Assembly: GCA_903940425.1 (NCBI GenBank)
Contig: CAJAKX010000136.1
Coordinates: 1-32,489 of the forward strand
Length of the DNA stretch: 32,489 nucleotides
Origin: an uncultured Opitutia bacterium
Lineage (GTDB): Bacteria > Verrucomicrobiota > Verrucomicrobiia > Opitutales > Opitutaceae
Reading direction: 5' to 3'
Part shown: positions 24,592 to 32,489 of the stretch, piece by piece
Numbering within the stretch: position 1 is the first letter of the stretch
How the letters are laid out: every line of letters starts with the position of its first letter
Program-made: the position numbers and the translations under genes
Notes under the pieces: model-generated
What the model saw: only the letters and a program-made list of their open reading frames with translations
Told to the model about the DNA's origin: nothing
The model's database searches: none

Positions 24592-25464
24592 ATGTTTGCC
24601 TCCTTTAATCCGGGCCACGTCGGCATCACGGTCTCCCTGCGCGAGGGGCTGGCGCTGGCCGGGCGCCATGGTTTCGGCGGCTACGACGCCCAGCTCGCCA
24701 CCCTGCGTGACGAGGTGGCCGCCCAGGGGGCGGCCGCGGTGCGCGATCAGTTCCTCGATCACGGGCTGCGCATCGGCGCCTGGAACCTCCCGTTCATGCC
24801 GTACCGCGTGACCGAGGCGGAGTGGCGCGACTGGCTCGGCAAGCTGCCTCCGCTGCTGGCTGGCGCCCGCGCGCTCGGCGCGCTGCGCGCCGGCATGTGG
24901 ATCCTGCCCGGCAGCGACGAGCGGGGTTTCGACGACAACTTCGCCTTTCACATCGCCCGCTTTCAACCCGTCGCCCGGCTCCTCGCCGACCACGGCGTCC
25001 GCCTCGGCCTCGAGTTCATCGGACCGGAGACGGCGCTGCGGAAGTTCAGACACCCGTTCATCCGCTCCGTCGCGGCCATGCTGCAGCTCGCGCGCGCGAT
25101 CGGTCCCAACTGCGGCCTGCTGCTCGACGCCTGGCACTGGCATTGTGCCGGCGGCACGCGCGAGGATCTGCGGGGGCTGACGCGCGACCTGCTCGTGCAC
25201 GTGCATGTCGACGACGCGCCGGCGGGCGTCCTCCGCGCCGAGCTCATCGACAACCGCCGGAAACTCCCCTGCACGACGGGGGTGATCGACATCGACGGCT
25301 TCATGCAGGCGCTGGCCGACGCCGGCTACGACGGCCCGGTGACCGCGGAGCCCTTTGATCCCGAAGTCAGCGCGCTGCCGGCGGAGGAATCGGCCGCCCG
25401 CACCGCCCAGACCACGCGCGCCGCCGTGGCCCGCGCCGTCCGTTCCGCGGAGCGCGCCCGGTAG
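24592..25464 (+). CDS. Sugar phosphate isomerase/epimerase-type TIM barrel
   Basis: 290 residues, cytoplasmic. The fold is that of the xylose isomerase-like / AP endonuclease 2 superfamily. Candidate divalent-metal ligands are in order: RLGLEFIGPE (Glu141), LLLDAWHWH (Asp179 and His182), LVHVHVDDAP (His203 or His205) and VTAEPFDPEV (Glu253). Related proteins isomerise or epimerise free or phosphorylated sugars and inositols, and they are often encoded next to Gfo/Idh/MocA oxidoreductases, as here with a 9-bp gap. Substrate is unknown. It converges with the GH26 gene, 50 bp apart. Confidence 0.88.
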   Translation: MFASFNPGHVGITVSLREGLALAGRHGFGGYDAQLATLRDEVAAQGAAAVRDQFLDHGLRIGAWNLPFMPYRVTEAEWRDWLGKLPPLLAGARALGALRAGMWILPGSDERGFDDNFAFHIARFQPVARLLADHGVRLGLEFIGPETALRKFRHPFIRSVAAMLQLARAIGPNCGLLLDAWHWHCAGGTREDLRGLTRDLLVHVHVDDAPAGVLRAELIDNRRKLPCTTGVIDIDGFMQALADAGYDGPVTAEPFDPEVSALPAEESAARTAQTTRAAVARAVRSAERAR

Positions 25465-25514
25465 GGTTCGGCCGGAGCACCAGGTGGCGGCACACTTCTT
25501 TCGCCGGCCAGGTG

Positions 25515-26558
25515 TCAGGGGGCGTTTCCCGCCAGGCCCGGCGGCAGGTCCTCGCGATTCACCAGCCAGGGATGGTTGAAAAGTTCCGGCGCGCCATGGT
25601 TGCTGGCCGGACTCCATTTGGCATTCCAGCTCATGAAGAACGTCGTGCGCGGGAAATTGGCCATGACGCCTGCCAGGAAACGCCGGTAGTCGTAATCGCC
25701 GGGCGGATTGCTCGGGCCGTGCGGGCCGTATTCGCCAAAACCGAACGGCTTCGCCAGCCGCGCCAGCGCGGCGTAGCCTTTGACGTTCTCGGTATCGACC
25801 AGGTCGGTATAGGCGTCGATCGCGACCACATCCACGCAGTCGTCGCCGGGATAATAATCGGCGGTGTGATCGCCGTGGTTGGGGCTGTAAACCCACAGGA
25901 GATTGTCGAGGCCCTTCGTCGTGGTGAAGTAGGCGAACATGTGCCGCCAGACGCGGACGAACGCCGCCGGCTCCTTCGCGCCCCACCAAAACCACCCGCC
26001 GTTCATTTCATGGAACGGCCGCCACAGCACGACCACGCCCGCCGCCTTGAGCTCCTGCAGGCCCGCCACCAATTCATCGAGCTCCCGCATCCATCGCTCA
26101 TGCGTCGCGGTGCCGGGCGCCAGCAGTTCGGCGAGATCGACGCCCTGGTCGCGCAGCCCACCCCCGCTGGGATTGGCTGGATTGCCCAGATGGGCGCTGA
26201 CCGTCACGAGTCCGCCCTCACGCCAGTACGCGATCGCAACGCGGTTCGGCGTCCCGGTAGTGAGTGAGCTCTGGTTGGCGGCCGGGTTAAACTCCGCGTA
26301 GTCCACGCCGATCAGTGCCAACCAGTGCCCCGTCTGACGGTGGATTTCCTTCGGCAACGCCAGGTCCGCCCGGCTGCCGAAATCAGTGAACTGGCCGGAC
26401 AACATGCGCTTGTCCGTCCGCGGTTCCAGACTCGCGAGATAGTCGAAAACGGCCCGGGTCCGGGCGCTGGCCTGCGGATTGGCCGGCGCGCCGGCCGCGC
26501 CGATCAGCGGCGCGGACATGAGCGCAAGGACGGGCAGCAGCCAGCGGAGTGCCTTCAT
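25515..26558 (-). CDS. GH26 beta-mannanase, secreted
   Basis: 347 residues from the ATG with first base at 26558, giving signal peptide MKALRWLLPVLALMSAPLIG (cut near GAAGA). A longer open frame upstream to 26648 would bury the signal and is unlikely; an ATG two codons earlier is possible. GH26 signatures: RMLSGQFTDFGS, VVVLWRPFHEMNGGWFWWG with acid/base Glu184, the NLLWVYSPN strand, YYPGDDCVDVVAIDAY, and KPFGFGEYGPHG with nucleophile Glu276. FFMSWNAKW is a late aromatic strand. Most bacterial GH26 enzymes are endo-beta-1,4-mannanases or mannobiohydrolases; a few act on beta-1,3-xylan or mixed-linkage glucan. The AGE-family epimerase gene further upstream supports mannan. Confidence 0.9.
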   Translation of the reverse strand: MKALRWLLPVLALMSAPLIGAAGAPANPQASARTRAVFDYLASLEPRTDKRMLSGQFTDFGSRADLALPKEIHRQTGHWLALIGVDYAEFNPAANQSSLTTGTPNRVAIAYWREGGLVTVSAHLGNPANPSGGGLRDQGVDLAELLAPGTATHERWMRELDELVAGLQELKAAGVVVLWRPFHEMNGGWFWWGAKEPAAFVRVWRHMFAYFTTTKGLDNLLWVYSPNHGDHTADYYPGDDCVDVVAIDAYTDLVDTENVKGYAALARLAKPFGFGEYGPHGPSNPPGDYDYRRFLAGVMANFPRTTFFMSWNAKWSPASNHGAPELFNHPWLVNREDLPPGLAGNAP

Positions 26559-26686
26559 GGTCATTGTGGGCGTGATAATCCAGACCTGCTGGCGTAAGGT
26601 CGCAAACTTTTCCCTCGACTGGTTTGCCTTGTCCCCCGGGGCGGTCATTCAGCCGGAATGCCTCCGGGTGTCCGGCGCGCCGGGGA

Positions 26687-26710
26687 AAAGAATCATCCCG
26701 GCTTCCCGGG
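26687..26710 (-). terminator. Candidate intrinsic terminator of the histidine kinase gene
   Basis: On the minus strand, starting 9 nt after the kinase stop codon, CCCGG-GAAG-CCGGG folds into a 5-bp GC stem (26697-26710). A short spacer follows, then the T-rich TTCTTTT (26687-26693). The stem is short but position, GC content and T-tract fit rho-independent termination. It would separate the kinase from the GH26 gene that lies downstream. Confidence 0.5.
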
Positions 26711-26718
26711 AATTCCTC

Positions 26719-29700
26719 TCAATCGCGCTGCGCCAGCACCTGCTTGATCGTTCCGATGAGTTGATCGATCTCGTACGGTTTCGCCACCATCGCCTGGAAA
26801 CCGAAGCTGCGGAAATCGGCCAGCACCGCGTCGCTGCTGTAGCCGCTCGACACGATGGCAGGCACGCGGGAATCCATGCGGCGGATGACCTCCATCGTTT
26901 CCCGCCCCCCCATTCCGCCCGGAATGGTGAGGTCGAGGATGACCAGATCGAAGGGCCGGCCGTCGCGCCGGGCGGCGCTGAACTCGCGCACGGCCGCGGC
27001 GCCCTCGGCGACCACCGTGACCTCCAGCCCCATGCGCTGCAGCAAAGTTGCGCCCAGCCACCGGATGCTTTCCTCGTCATCCATCAGCAGCACCCGGGCG
27101 GTCCGCACCGGGGCCGCAGCCGCGACGGGTGCCGGGGCCGGCGGGGGCGGCTCCGGCGGTGCGGTGTCGGCGGCCGGCAGCCACAAGGTGAACGTTGTGC
27201 CTTGCCCGGGCGTGGAATCGACTTCGATGTGCCCATGGTGTTTCTTGACGATCGAATAGACGGTGGCGAGTCCGAGTCCGCCGCCGGTTTTCTTGGTCGA
27301 GAAATACGGATCGAAAATCCGCGGCAGGATGTCGGGGCGGATGCCCTCGCCGGAATCGGCGATCACCAGCCTGACGTAGCGGCCCGCCGCAAGCCCGGCC
27401 TTCACGCCCGGGGCGATTTCGTCGTTGCTCAGCGACACCCGGATCACCCCGCCATGGGGCATCGCCTGCACGGAATTGAGCACGATATTCTGGACCACCT
27501 GGGTGATCTGATCCTTGTCCACGTTGGCGTTCCACAAACCGGGGACCACGTTGTAGTCGCAGCGCGCGCTGGTCCCATGGAGGACCAACTCGGCTGCCGC
27601 CCGGACGATGTCGGGCAGTGGCACCGTGGTGCGCAGCGGATCACCGCCTTTGGCGAAGGTCAGCAGCTGTTGGGTGAGGGCGGCGGCCCGGATGGCGCCC
27701 CGCTCGATCTCGCGCAGGTAGTCACCGGCGGCGGCCTTCACCTTGTCGTTGAGCATCGCCAGCCCGAGATTTCCCATGATGATCGTCAGCAGATTATTGA
27801 AATCGTGGGCGATGCCGCCGGCGAGCACCCCGAGCGATTCGAGCCGCGCGGCGCGCTGTACTTCGGCCTCGAGGCGCGCCTGATGCTCCAGCTGCCGGCG
27901 GATCTGCCCGGTCTGCTGGCGCACCCGGCGTCGCAGTGCCGTGATCCAGGCCAGGCTGAGCACGATGCAGCCGCCGAGGATGGCAAGCGCGATGAGCGCC
28001 CGCTCCGCCGTCAAAAAACGGGCCTTCCGGATGACCACCACGTCCAGCGGGGACCGCAGCTGCAATTGGAAGCTCCGCAATTGCCGGGAATCGTCGAAGA
28101 TGCTCTTGTAAACGCCCGTGAGTTCCAAGCCCGCGCTCAGCGCGAGCCCGGTCAGGGCCGGAGTGCCGGGCGACGGATCGAGCACGGCTTCGAACAGCGT
28201 GTTACCGGATTGCAGCGTCAGGCGCGTGCGCTCCGGCCGGTATAACGCATCGATCAACGTTCCGCGCATCCGCACCAGCCGCGCATCATATGTCGTCGAC
28301 AGGCGCGAAGGATCGTCGAGCAGCAGGGGCGCGGGCGGAGTCCCGGTGCCGCGTTTGCGGTACACGGCTTCGCGCAGCAGGGTGCGGGCGCCTTCGCGCC
28401 CGAGGATGCCCACCGCCTCGATCGAGTCTCCGGGGGCCAGCGGCGCCGTTTCGTGGCTGAGCACGAGCAGGCCCGAGTCGCCCTCCTGCACGTACACGAA
28501 GCGGCCGGGTACGGCGTGCGACACGATCCCGGAGATCCGGACCCGAAGCATATCCTGCGTCGTGCTGAGCTGCTCCAGGGCTTTGATGGGCCGAAGCGGC
28601 AGGCCGTAGATGTCAGCCGGAGCGCCTTCTTCGATCGAGATACCGTGCAGGAACGGCACCCGGAGGGTAAGCCCGGTGATGTGTCCAGTTTCATCCACGG
28701 CCGTTTCGCACACGCCGTGGACGTTGATCAAGGAGCCGGGCGTGGTCTCGAAGGTGACCGGCGACTGCAGATCCGCGACAAACTCCCCGTCCGGTGAAGT
28801 CACGTTGATCAAACGTCGCTGACCCTGCGACACGGTGTTCTGGTAGAAACCGCGCATTTCGACCCACTGGCCATCTTCCTTGCCGGTGATCGCCTGCTCG
28901 TAGGTGATGCGCTTGGCCGGCGGCGTGCTCATCGCCCCGAGATCCTTGTAATGCTTCAGATCCACCGCCGGTGCATTGCCGCCGTTGTAGGTCACGCCTT
29001 CCACCGCGAGATACTGGTTCAACCGAGGCGCATCCATCATGCCCCGCGGGTAGCGCACGCGGATGCCTCCGCTGAAGTCCTGCAGGAAGAAAAAGTCAGA
29101 ATCGGGCACCGTCCAGGTGACCATACCGGAAAAGGCCACCGGATAGCCGTGTGCGGCATCCTCCGTTGTCAACTGGCGGATCTGCTCGATTGTCTCGATG
29201 AGAGCTGCCCCTTTCGGCGGGGATTGGTTCGATGCAGCGGGCAAGGTAACCCGGCGGTACACGGCGGACTGGAGAATCCATTGGGCGCCGTCAATTGCCA
29301 GGCGACCCACCGCCTCGACCTCGGTGCCAAAAGGGAATCGCTGTTGTTGGACGGAACGGACCATGACCTGCCCCGTGGTGTCGCGAATGACCATGAACGA
29401 GCCGGGTTCGTGGGCCTGAACCACGCCGCGCACCCGGATCATCTGGCCGGTCGGAGCCTGATGGATTTCGTTGATTCGCGTCAGTGGAATCTGGAAATCC
29501 ACATAATCGTCGAGCGATCCCAGGACAGTCAGATCACTCTGCCGGCCGACATACAGCTCGATGGTGGACTCGGTCCCCGATGTGTCAAAACGGGCGGAAT
29601 ACAAAGCGGTGAAGCGGACGAACCGGCCCTGCCAATTCGGCACGGAGTGAGGATCGTCCGGTTTGACCCAGCCGATGACGGGGCGATCTTCGATCACCAG

Positions 29701-30216
29701 CGCAAGGCGGACGTGGTCATCATCCATCAATTGTTGTCCGTCGACGTAGGCGTCGGCGGTCACGATCCGGCCATCCAGCGCGTTGGAATCCCGAATCCTG
29801 CTCTTGGTGGGCAGTGGTTCAATCGGGGCGAATTCCTTCAGCACCGTCACCGTGACCGTGTTGGCGTCCAGCCCTCTAACCGGGAGTAGGCTTCCTTCAA
29901 TCCGTACGTATTGGCCGGTGCGCAGGACTGGTGGGGATGACGACAATTTCATGTACGTGCCAACGCCGTCCTTTTCCAGCCACGAATTTCTCCAGCGCGG
30001 ATCGTAGAAACTCACGCGACCTTCGATTCGAAGCGGATGCACGATCGACCGCATTTCGGTCGATAGCGGCCAGATCTGGCTCGGATCGGTGATGGTTTCG
30101 GCCGGCGGGGGGGCTGCGGGGGCTTCGGCTGCGCCGACGCGCGCCGGAGCAAGCGCTAACCAGACCGTCACGCAGGCCGCGAGGCCGCGTCGGCCGAAGC
30201 GGTTACCGACGTGCAT
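26719..30216 (-). CDS. Hybrid sensor histidine kinase/response regulator with long beta-rich sensor
   Basis: 1165 residues from the ATG with first base at 30216, supported by GGAG 7 nt upstream and a signal sequence (hydrophobic GLAACVTVWLALAPARVGAA). Residues about 60-730 are extracytoplasmic and contain about seven consecutive beta-rich units of 65-80 residues resembling OB folds (for example RVRGVVQAHEPGSFMVIRDT and RVRISGIVSHAVPGRFVYVQ). A transmembrane helix (740-761) and coiled coil lead to SLGVLAGGIAHDFNNLL with phosphoacceptor His804. The ATPase has NIVLNSVQAMPHGG, DSGEGI, FDPYFSTK and GGGLGLATVYSIV. A Pro/Ala linker precedes a receiver domain: MDDEE, LVILDLTIPGG with Asp1095, and AKPYE. 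There is no DNA-binding domain, so output needs a partner. It sits between GH5 and GH26 on the same strand, suggesting but not proving a role in mannan sensing. Confidence 0.88.
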   Translation of the reverse strand: MHVGNRFGRRGLAACVTVWLALAPARVGAAEAPAAPPPAETITDPSQIWPLSTEMRSIVHPLRIEGRVSFYDPRWRNSWLEKDGVGTYMKLSSSPPVLRTGQYVRIEGSLLPVRGLDANTVTVTVLKEFAPIEPLPTKSRIRDSNALDGRIVTADAYVDGQQLMDDDHVRLALVIEDRPVIGWVKPDDPHSVPNWQGRFVRFTALYSARFDTSGTESTIELYVGRQSDLTVLGSLDDYVDFQIPLTRINEIHQAPTGQMIRVRGVVQAHEPGSFMVIRDTTGQVMVRSVQQQRFPFGTEVEAVGRLAIDGAQWILQSAVYRRVTLPAASNQSPPKGAALIETIEQIRQLTTEDAAHGYPVAFSGMVTWTVPDSDFFFLQDFSGGIRVRYPRGMMDAPRLNQYLAVEGVTYNGGNAPAVDLKHYKDLGAMSTPPAKRITYEQAITGKEDGQWVEMRGFYQNTVSQGQRRLINVTSPDGEFVADLQSPVTFETTPGSLINVHGVCETAVDETGHITGLTLRVPFLHGISIEEGAPADIYGLPLRPIKALEQLSTTQDMLRVRISGIVSHAVPGRFVYVQEGDSGLLVLSHETAPLAPGDSIEAVGILGREGARTLLREAVYRKRGTGTPPAPLLLDDPSRLSTTYDARLVRMRGTLIDALYRPERTRLTLQSGNTLFEAVLDPSPGTPALTGLALSAGLELTGVYKSIFDDSRQLRSFQLQLRSPLDVVVIRKARFLTAERALIALAILGGCIVLSLAWITALRRRVRQQTGQIRRQLEHQARLEAEVQRAARLESLGVLAGGIAHDFNNLLTIIMGNLGLAMLNDKVKAAAGDYLREIERGAIRAAALTQQLLTFAKGGDPLRTTVPLPDIVRAAAELVLHGTSARCDYNVVPGLWNANVDKDQITQVVQNIVLNSVQAMPHGGVIRVSLSNDEIAPGVKAGLAAGRYVRLVIADSGEGIRPDILPRIFDPYFSTKKTGGGLGLATVYSIVKKHHGHIEVDSTPGQGTTFTLWLPAADTAPPEPPPPAPAPVAAAAPVRTARVLLMDDEESIRWLGATLLQRMGLEVTVVAEGAAAVREFSAARRDGRPFDLVILDLTIPGGMGGRETMEVIRRMDSRVPAIVSSGYSSDAVLADFRSFGFQAMVAKPYEIDQLIGTIKQVLAQRD

Positions 30217-30223
30217 TCCCAGG

Positions 30224-30227
30224 CTCC
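30224..30227 (-). promoter_or_regulatory. Ribosome-binding site deciding the kinase start
   Basis: GGAG on the minus strand lies 7 nt upstream of the ATG at 30216. Alternative in-frame starts at 30273 and 30390 have no comparable site and would place extra residues ahead of the signal sequence. Confidence 0.55.
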
Positions 30228-30386
30228 AAGGTTGCCTGGAAGTCGCCGGGAAATGCGCGGGATGGTTTTCCATCGGACTAAAACAGTTATGGTCACCAAG
30301 TTCAGTCAAAGCAAACCGCAGTATGGCAGATTTGGAGGCAATAGCACTAGGGTTAGGTACCCAGTAGCGCGGCAAACAGATGCCCA

Positions 30387-31496
30387 TCAATGCGCAATGA
30401 GCAGTTCGAGCATCCTCCGGTCCAGCTTATGTCCGCGGAAATCCTCGTAGACGACGTCGCTTCGCCCGCTGTCGACGAGGCCGAAGGTGCCGCGAAGGTT
30501 CCACATGGCCCAGCCCCAGCCGGCTTCCTTCCAAAGGGCCAGCAGGTCGTTCATCCACGCCAGCGCGACGTCGTGGGGCGTCCGGTTGAAACAGCCCCAT
30601 TCACCCACGTGGATCGGCACGCCGAGCGCAACGAGCGGCTGCCATTTGGCGATGAGTTCCTGGCGGAGTTTTTCGCGGTCCCACGTCTGCCCCTTGGCAT
30701 CGACGAGCGGCCAGGTCGGAATGGCGAACGACTCGAATTCATTCTTCGGCACCCAGGTGGCCGTGTAGTGGCTGACCGCTTTGGGCAGGTAGCCGCGCGT
30801 GCTTTGGACAAGGCCAAGATCCACGATCCCCGGCACCGGGGTCTGACCGAGATCGGCGCCGTCCGCCACGATGAGGCGGTCCGGGCTTTTTTCGCGAATC
30901 GCCGCGACCAGCGCGTGGACGATTTCCACATAGCGCGCCTGGTCGTTCATCCACGGCGGCTCGTTGAGCAGGTCGAAGCTGAGCCGGGCGCTGGGGATGG
31001 CTTGATAGCGCTCGGCGAAAAACCGCCACTGATGCGTCGCCGCCGCCAGCGCCTTCTCCATCGACTCCCGCGGGCTGTCGAACAGCAGGAACGGCTCCAG
31101 CTCGCGACCGTTGACGCAGTAGCCCGGAATCCGGTGGAGGCACAGATTGACGTGAATCCCGTGCTGCCGGCCGTACTCAATGGCCTGGTCGACCGGCGCG
31201 AGCGCCCGCTCATCGATGCTCATCCAATCCTTGCGGTTCGTCCACGCCCAGTAGGACAGCGGGAGGCGGGCAAAGTCGAAGCCCCATTCAGCCATCCACT
31301 CAAAGTCGGATTCGCTCAGAGCCACGCCGCGCTGGTTGGGCGCCAGCACCGGGAGATTGAAGCCGCGCCGGCGCGGGATGCGCGGCTGACCGCTCGACTC
31401 TGGTGTCGCTGCGGCTGCGGCCATGGCACGAGAAGACAGCAAGAGGCCGGCCGCCGCCGTGGCGGAAGAACCGATAAAATCACGTCGATTCATCAT
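30387..31496 (-). CDS. GH5 family glycoside hydrolase with Tat signal
   Basis: 369 residues. The N-terminus MMNRRDFIGSSATAAAGLLL followed by SSRAMAAAAA is a textbook twin-arginine signal (RRDFIG). The TIM barrel opens with RRRGFNLPVL and has WGFDFARLPLSYWAWTNRKD. SFDLLNEPPWMN supplies acid/base Glu179 and IHVGEWGCFNRT supplies nucleophile Glu299. GWGWAMWNLRGTFGLVDSGR is the usual late aromatic strand. GH5 covers endoglucanases, mannanases and many others; mannan or glucomannan is inferred from the GH26 and epimerase genes. It follows the epimerase gene by 72 bp. The 170 bp downstream to the kinase hold the kinase leader region, which is visibly less GC-rich than the coding DNA. Confidence 0.88.
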   Translation of the reverse strand: MMNRRDFIGSSATAAAGLLLSSRAMAAAAATPESSGQPRIPRRRGFNLPVLAPNQRGVALSESDFEWMAEWGFDFARLPLSYWAWTNRKDWMSIDERALAPVDQAIEYGRQHGIHVNLCLHRIPGYCVNGRELEPFLLFDSPRESMEKALAAATHQWRFFAERYQAIPSARLSFDLLNEPPWMNDQARYVEIVHALVAAIREKSPDRLIVADGADLGQTPVPGIVDLGLVQSTRGYLPKAVSHYTATWVPKNEFESFAIPTWPLVDAKGQTWDREKLRQELIAKWQPLVALGVPIHVGEWGCFNRTPHDVALAWMNDLLALWKEAGWGWAMWNLRGTFGLVDSGRSDVVYEDFRGHKLDRRMLELLIAH

Positions 31497-31568
31497 GCTT
31501 GGGAAGAAGACTAGGGGGCAACTCGCCGAACAAGCCGAGTGGGGGCATGGAATCGCCGTGCACCATCG

Positions 31569-32489
31569 TCATTGCCTTGGAGTATCGGAAACATGGGCCG
31601 GCGCCGCTGCCCTCAGGATGTCGGCAAGGCGGCTGACCAGCTCCATGCAGGCTCTCCCATCGTGGTAGGGGCATTTCCAGAGGCTGACCTTGTCACTCGA
31701 AAGAACGGTGCCGTCCCGCGCCAGGAGGTTGTACCACTCGCCGTGCTTCTGATCGACCACATGGGTTGCGATGAAATCCCAGCTGTGCATGGATGCCTGG
31801 AGAAAGCGGGGATCACCGGACAATTGGTAGGCGTTCAAAAAGCCGGTCGCCGCCTCCGCTTGTTGCCACCATTCTTTGTGCGTGTTCGTCAGGCCCGTGG
31901 GCCCGGCTTCCGACAGCAGCCCGCCGTCAGCGTCCACGCCTTCGGCCAGCGTGGCCCGGGCGACTTCCACGGCGACGGTGCGGGTCCGCGCGACCAGATC
32001 GTGATCGCCCAGCACCTCGGCGGTCTCGAGGAGCAGCCAGCTGAATTCGATGTCGTGGCCGAACGAGATGCCGTCGGAGCGCGGCGTCCAATCGTCGGCG
32101 AGGAACAGTCGCAGGTGGTGGTTGGCGGGATCGAGGACGCGCGTGAGCATCAGGTCCACGAGGTCTTGCAGGTTGCCGCGCAGCTCCGGGTCGGGCCAGA
32201 CCCGCAGCAGGTTGGCGTAGGCCTCCATCACATGCAGATGGGTGTTCTGGGATTTCGGGCCCGGCGCGCTGAGGCGGCCCCATTGCGGGTCGGACCGCTT
32301 CCAGTCCCGGGTGAACTCCTCGAAATAGCCGCGGTGCGCCCGGTCGTGGCTGTGGGACTCGACCGCGCGATACAGCGCAATCGCGCGATCCAGTGGCGCG
32401 CGGTCGCCCGTGGCGCGGTGATATTCAGCCAGCGCGTAGATGCCGAAGGCCTGGCCGTAGATTCTTTTCTTGGTGTCGAGCGGCTTGCC
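31569..32489 (-). CDS. AGE family epimerase (cellobiose/mannobiose 2-epimerase-like), 5' end outside window
   Basis: 306 residues are visible; the frame continues to the right edge, so the N-terminal portion is missing. The (alpha/alpha)6-barrel signatures of the N-acylglucosamine/cellobiose 2-epimerase family are clear: KRIYGQAFGIYALAEYHRAT, SQNTHLHVMEAYANL, ISFGHDIEFSWLLLE, KEWWQQAEAATGFLNAY and SLWKCPYHDGRACMEL. The histidines in THLH, GHDIE and PYHDGR match the family's catalytic and substrate-binding histidines. Cellobiose 2-epimerases convert the reducing-end glucose of beta-1,4 disaccharides to mannose and back; in mannan clusters they turn mannobiose into mannosyl-glucose for a GH130 phosphorylase. 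GH5 and GH26 downstream make that role likely. No GH130 gene is in the window. Confidence 0.87.
   Translation of the reverse strand, partial: GKPLDTKKRIYGQAFGIYALAEYHRATGDRAPLDRAIALYRAVESHSHDRAHRGYFEEFTRDWKRSDPQWGRLSAPGPKSQNTHLHVMEAYANLLRVWPDPELRGNLQDLVDLMLTRVLDPANHHLRLFLADDWTPRSDGISFGHDIEFSWLLLETAEVLGDHDLVARTRTVAVEVARATLAEGVDADGGLLSEAGPTGLTNTHKEWWQQAEAATGFLNAYQLSGDPRFLQASMHSWDFIATHVVDQKHGEWYNLLARDGTVLSSDKVSLWKCPYHDGRACMELVSRLADILRAAAPAHVSDTPRQ

Noticed and set aside
25470-25509. GGCCGG/CCGGCC as a shared terminator between convergent genes
   Set aside because: A 6-bp arm with a 28-nt loop is expected by chance at this base composition.
23443-25995. 850-codon minus-strand open frame over the oxidoreductase and isomerase genes
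   Set aside because: It spans three real genes on both strands and has no protein-like pattern; only part of its N-terminal stretch lies in another frame of GH26.
26672-26683. Perfect 12-bp palindrome CCGGCGCGCCGG upstream of GH26
   Set aside because: Made only of G and C, so easily formed by chance; possibly an operator, but nothing supports it beyond position.
26479-28245. 588-codon plus-strand open frame opposite the kinase
   Set aside because: Antisense to the kinase ATPase and receiver domains; a shadow of GC-rich codons.
30217-30390. Longer N-terminus for the histidine kinase
   Set aside because: The added residues are not protein-like, the DNA there is less GC-rich, and the ribosome-binding site and signal sequence support 30216.
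1-32489. CRISPR arrays, tRNA/rRNA genes, insertion sequences, prophage genes
   Set aside because: No regularly spaced repeats, no cloverleaf or rRNA-like segments, and no transposase or phage proteins were seen on either strand.

Overview
The window is GC-rich, densely coding bacterial DNA and is dominated by secreted carbohydrate-active enzymes. The mix points to Verrucomicrobiota, probably an Opitutales/Opitutaceae-like member: a DUF5107/TPR protein beside glycosidases, a hybrid histidine kinase with a very long beta-rich periplasmic sensor, many small secreted hydrolases, and GTAG-bounded REP-like palindromes. The taxonomic call is inference from gene content; there is no rRNA or tRNA in the window to anchor it.

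Region 1 (1-19111, all + strand) is a glycan-degradation cluster. In order it holds a DUF5107/TPR protein cut by the left edge, GH31, GH29 alpha-L-fucosidase, a rhamnogalacturonan-acetylesterase-like SGNH esterase, GH43, an 86-codon GH43 remnant whose catalytic middle is missing, an unassigned clan GH-A-like hydrolase, a sialate-O-acetylesterase-family esterase, GH51 alpha-L-arabinofuranosidase, GH27 alpha-galactosidase and a GH112 phosphorylase. All of the complete hydrolases have N-terminal export signals; GH112 has none. The likely logic is removal of fucose, arabinose, galactose and acetyl groups outside the cytoplasm, then phosphorolysis of a beta-galactosyl disaccharide inside. Pectin side chains (RG-I, arabinogalactan) fit best; a mucin-type glycan is the alternative. 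No transporter or SusC/SusD pair is present.

Region 2 (19132-25464) is mixed. It contains a membrane-anchored protein with LTxxQ-like repeats (- strand), a second unassigned clan GH-A-like secreted hydrolase, a DoxX-family membrane protein, a cupin, an apparently Tat-exported Cys-rich DUF3795 protein, and a two-gene pair of a Gfo/Idh/MocA oxidoreductase and a sugar isomerase/epimerase-type TIM barrel.

Region 3 (25515-32489, all - strand) looks like a beta-mannan module: an AGE-family (cellobiose/mannobiose 2-epimerase-like) gene cut by the right edge, a Tat-exported GH5, a large hybrid histidine kinase and a Sec-exported GH26 mannanase. The kinase's extracytoplasmic part can be read as about seven consecutive OB-fold-like beta units; it may sense something linked to this module.

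Non-coding highlights are a REPIN-like inverted pair of palindromes with compensatory stem changes (15176-15224), a gap built of short dispersed-repeat motifs (16737-16924), and a candidate intrinsic terminator after the kinase gene. I saw no CRISPR array, prophage, insertion sequence or RNA gene.
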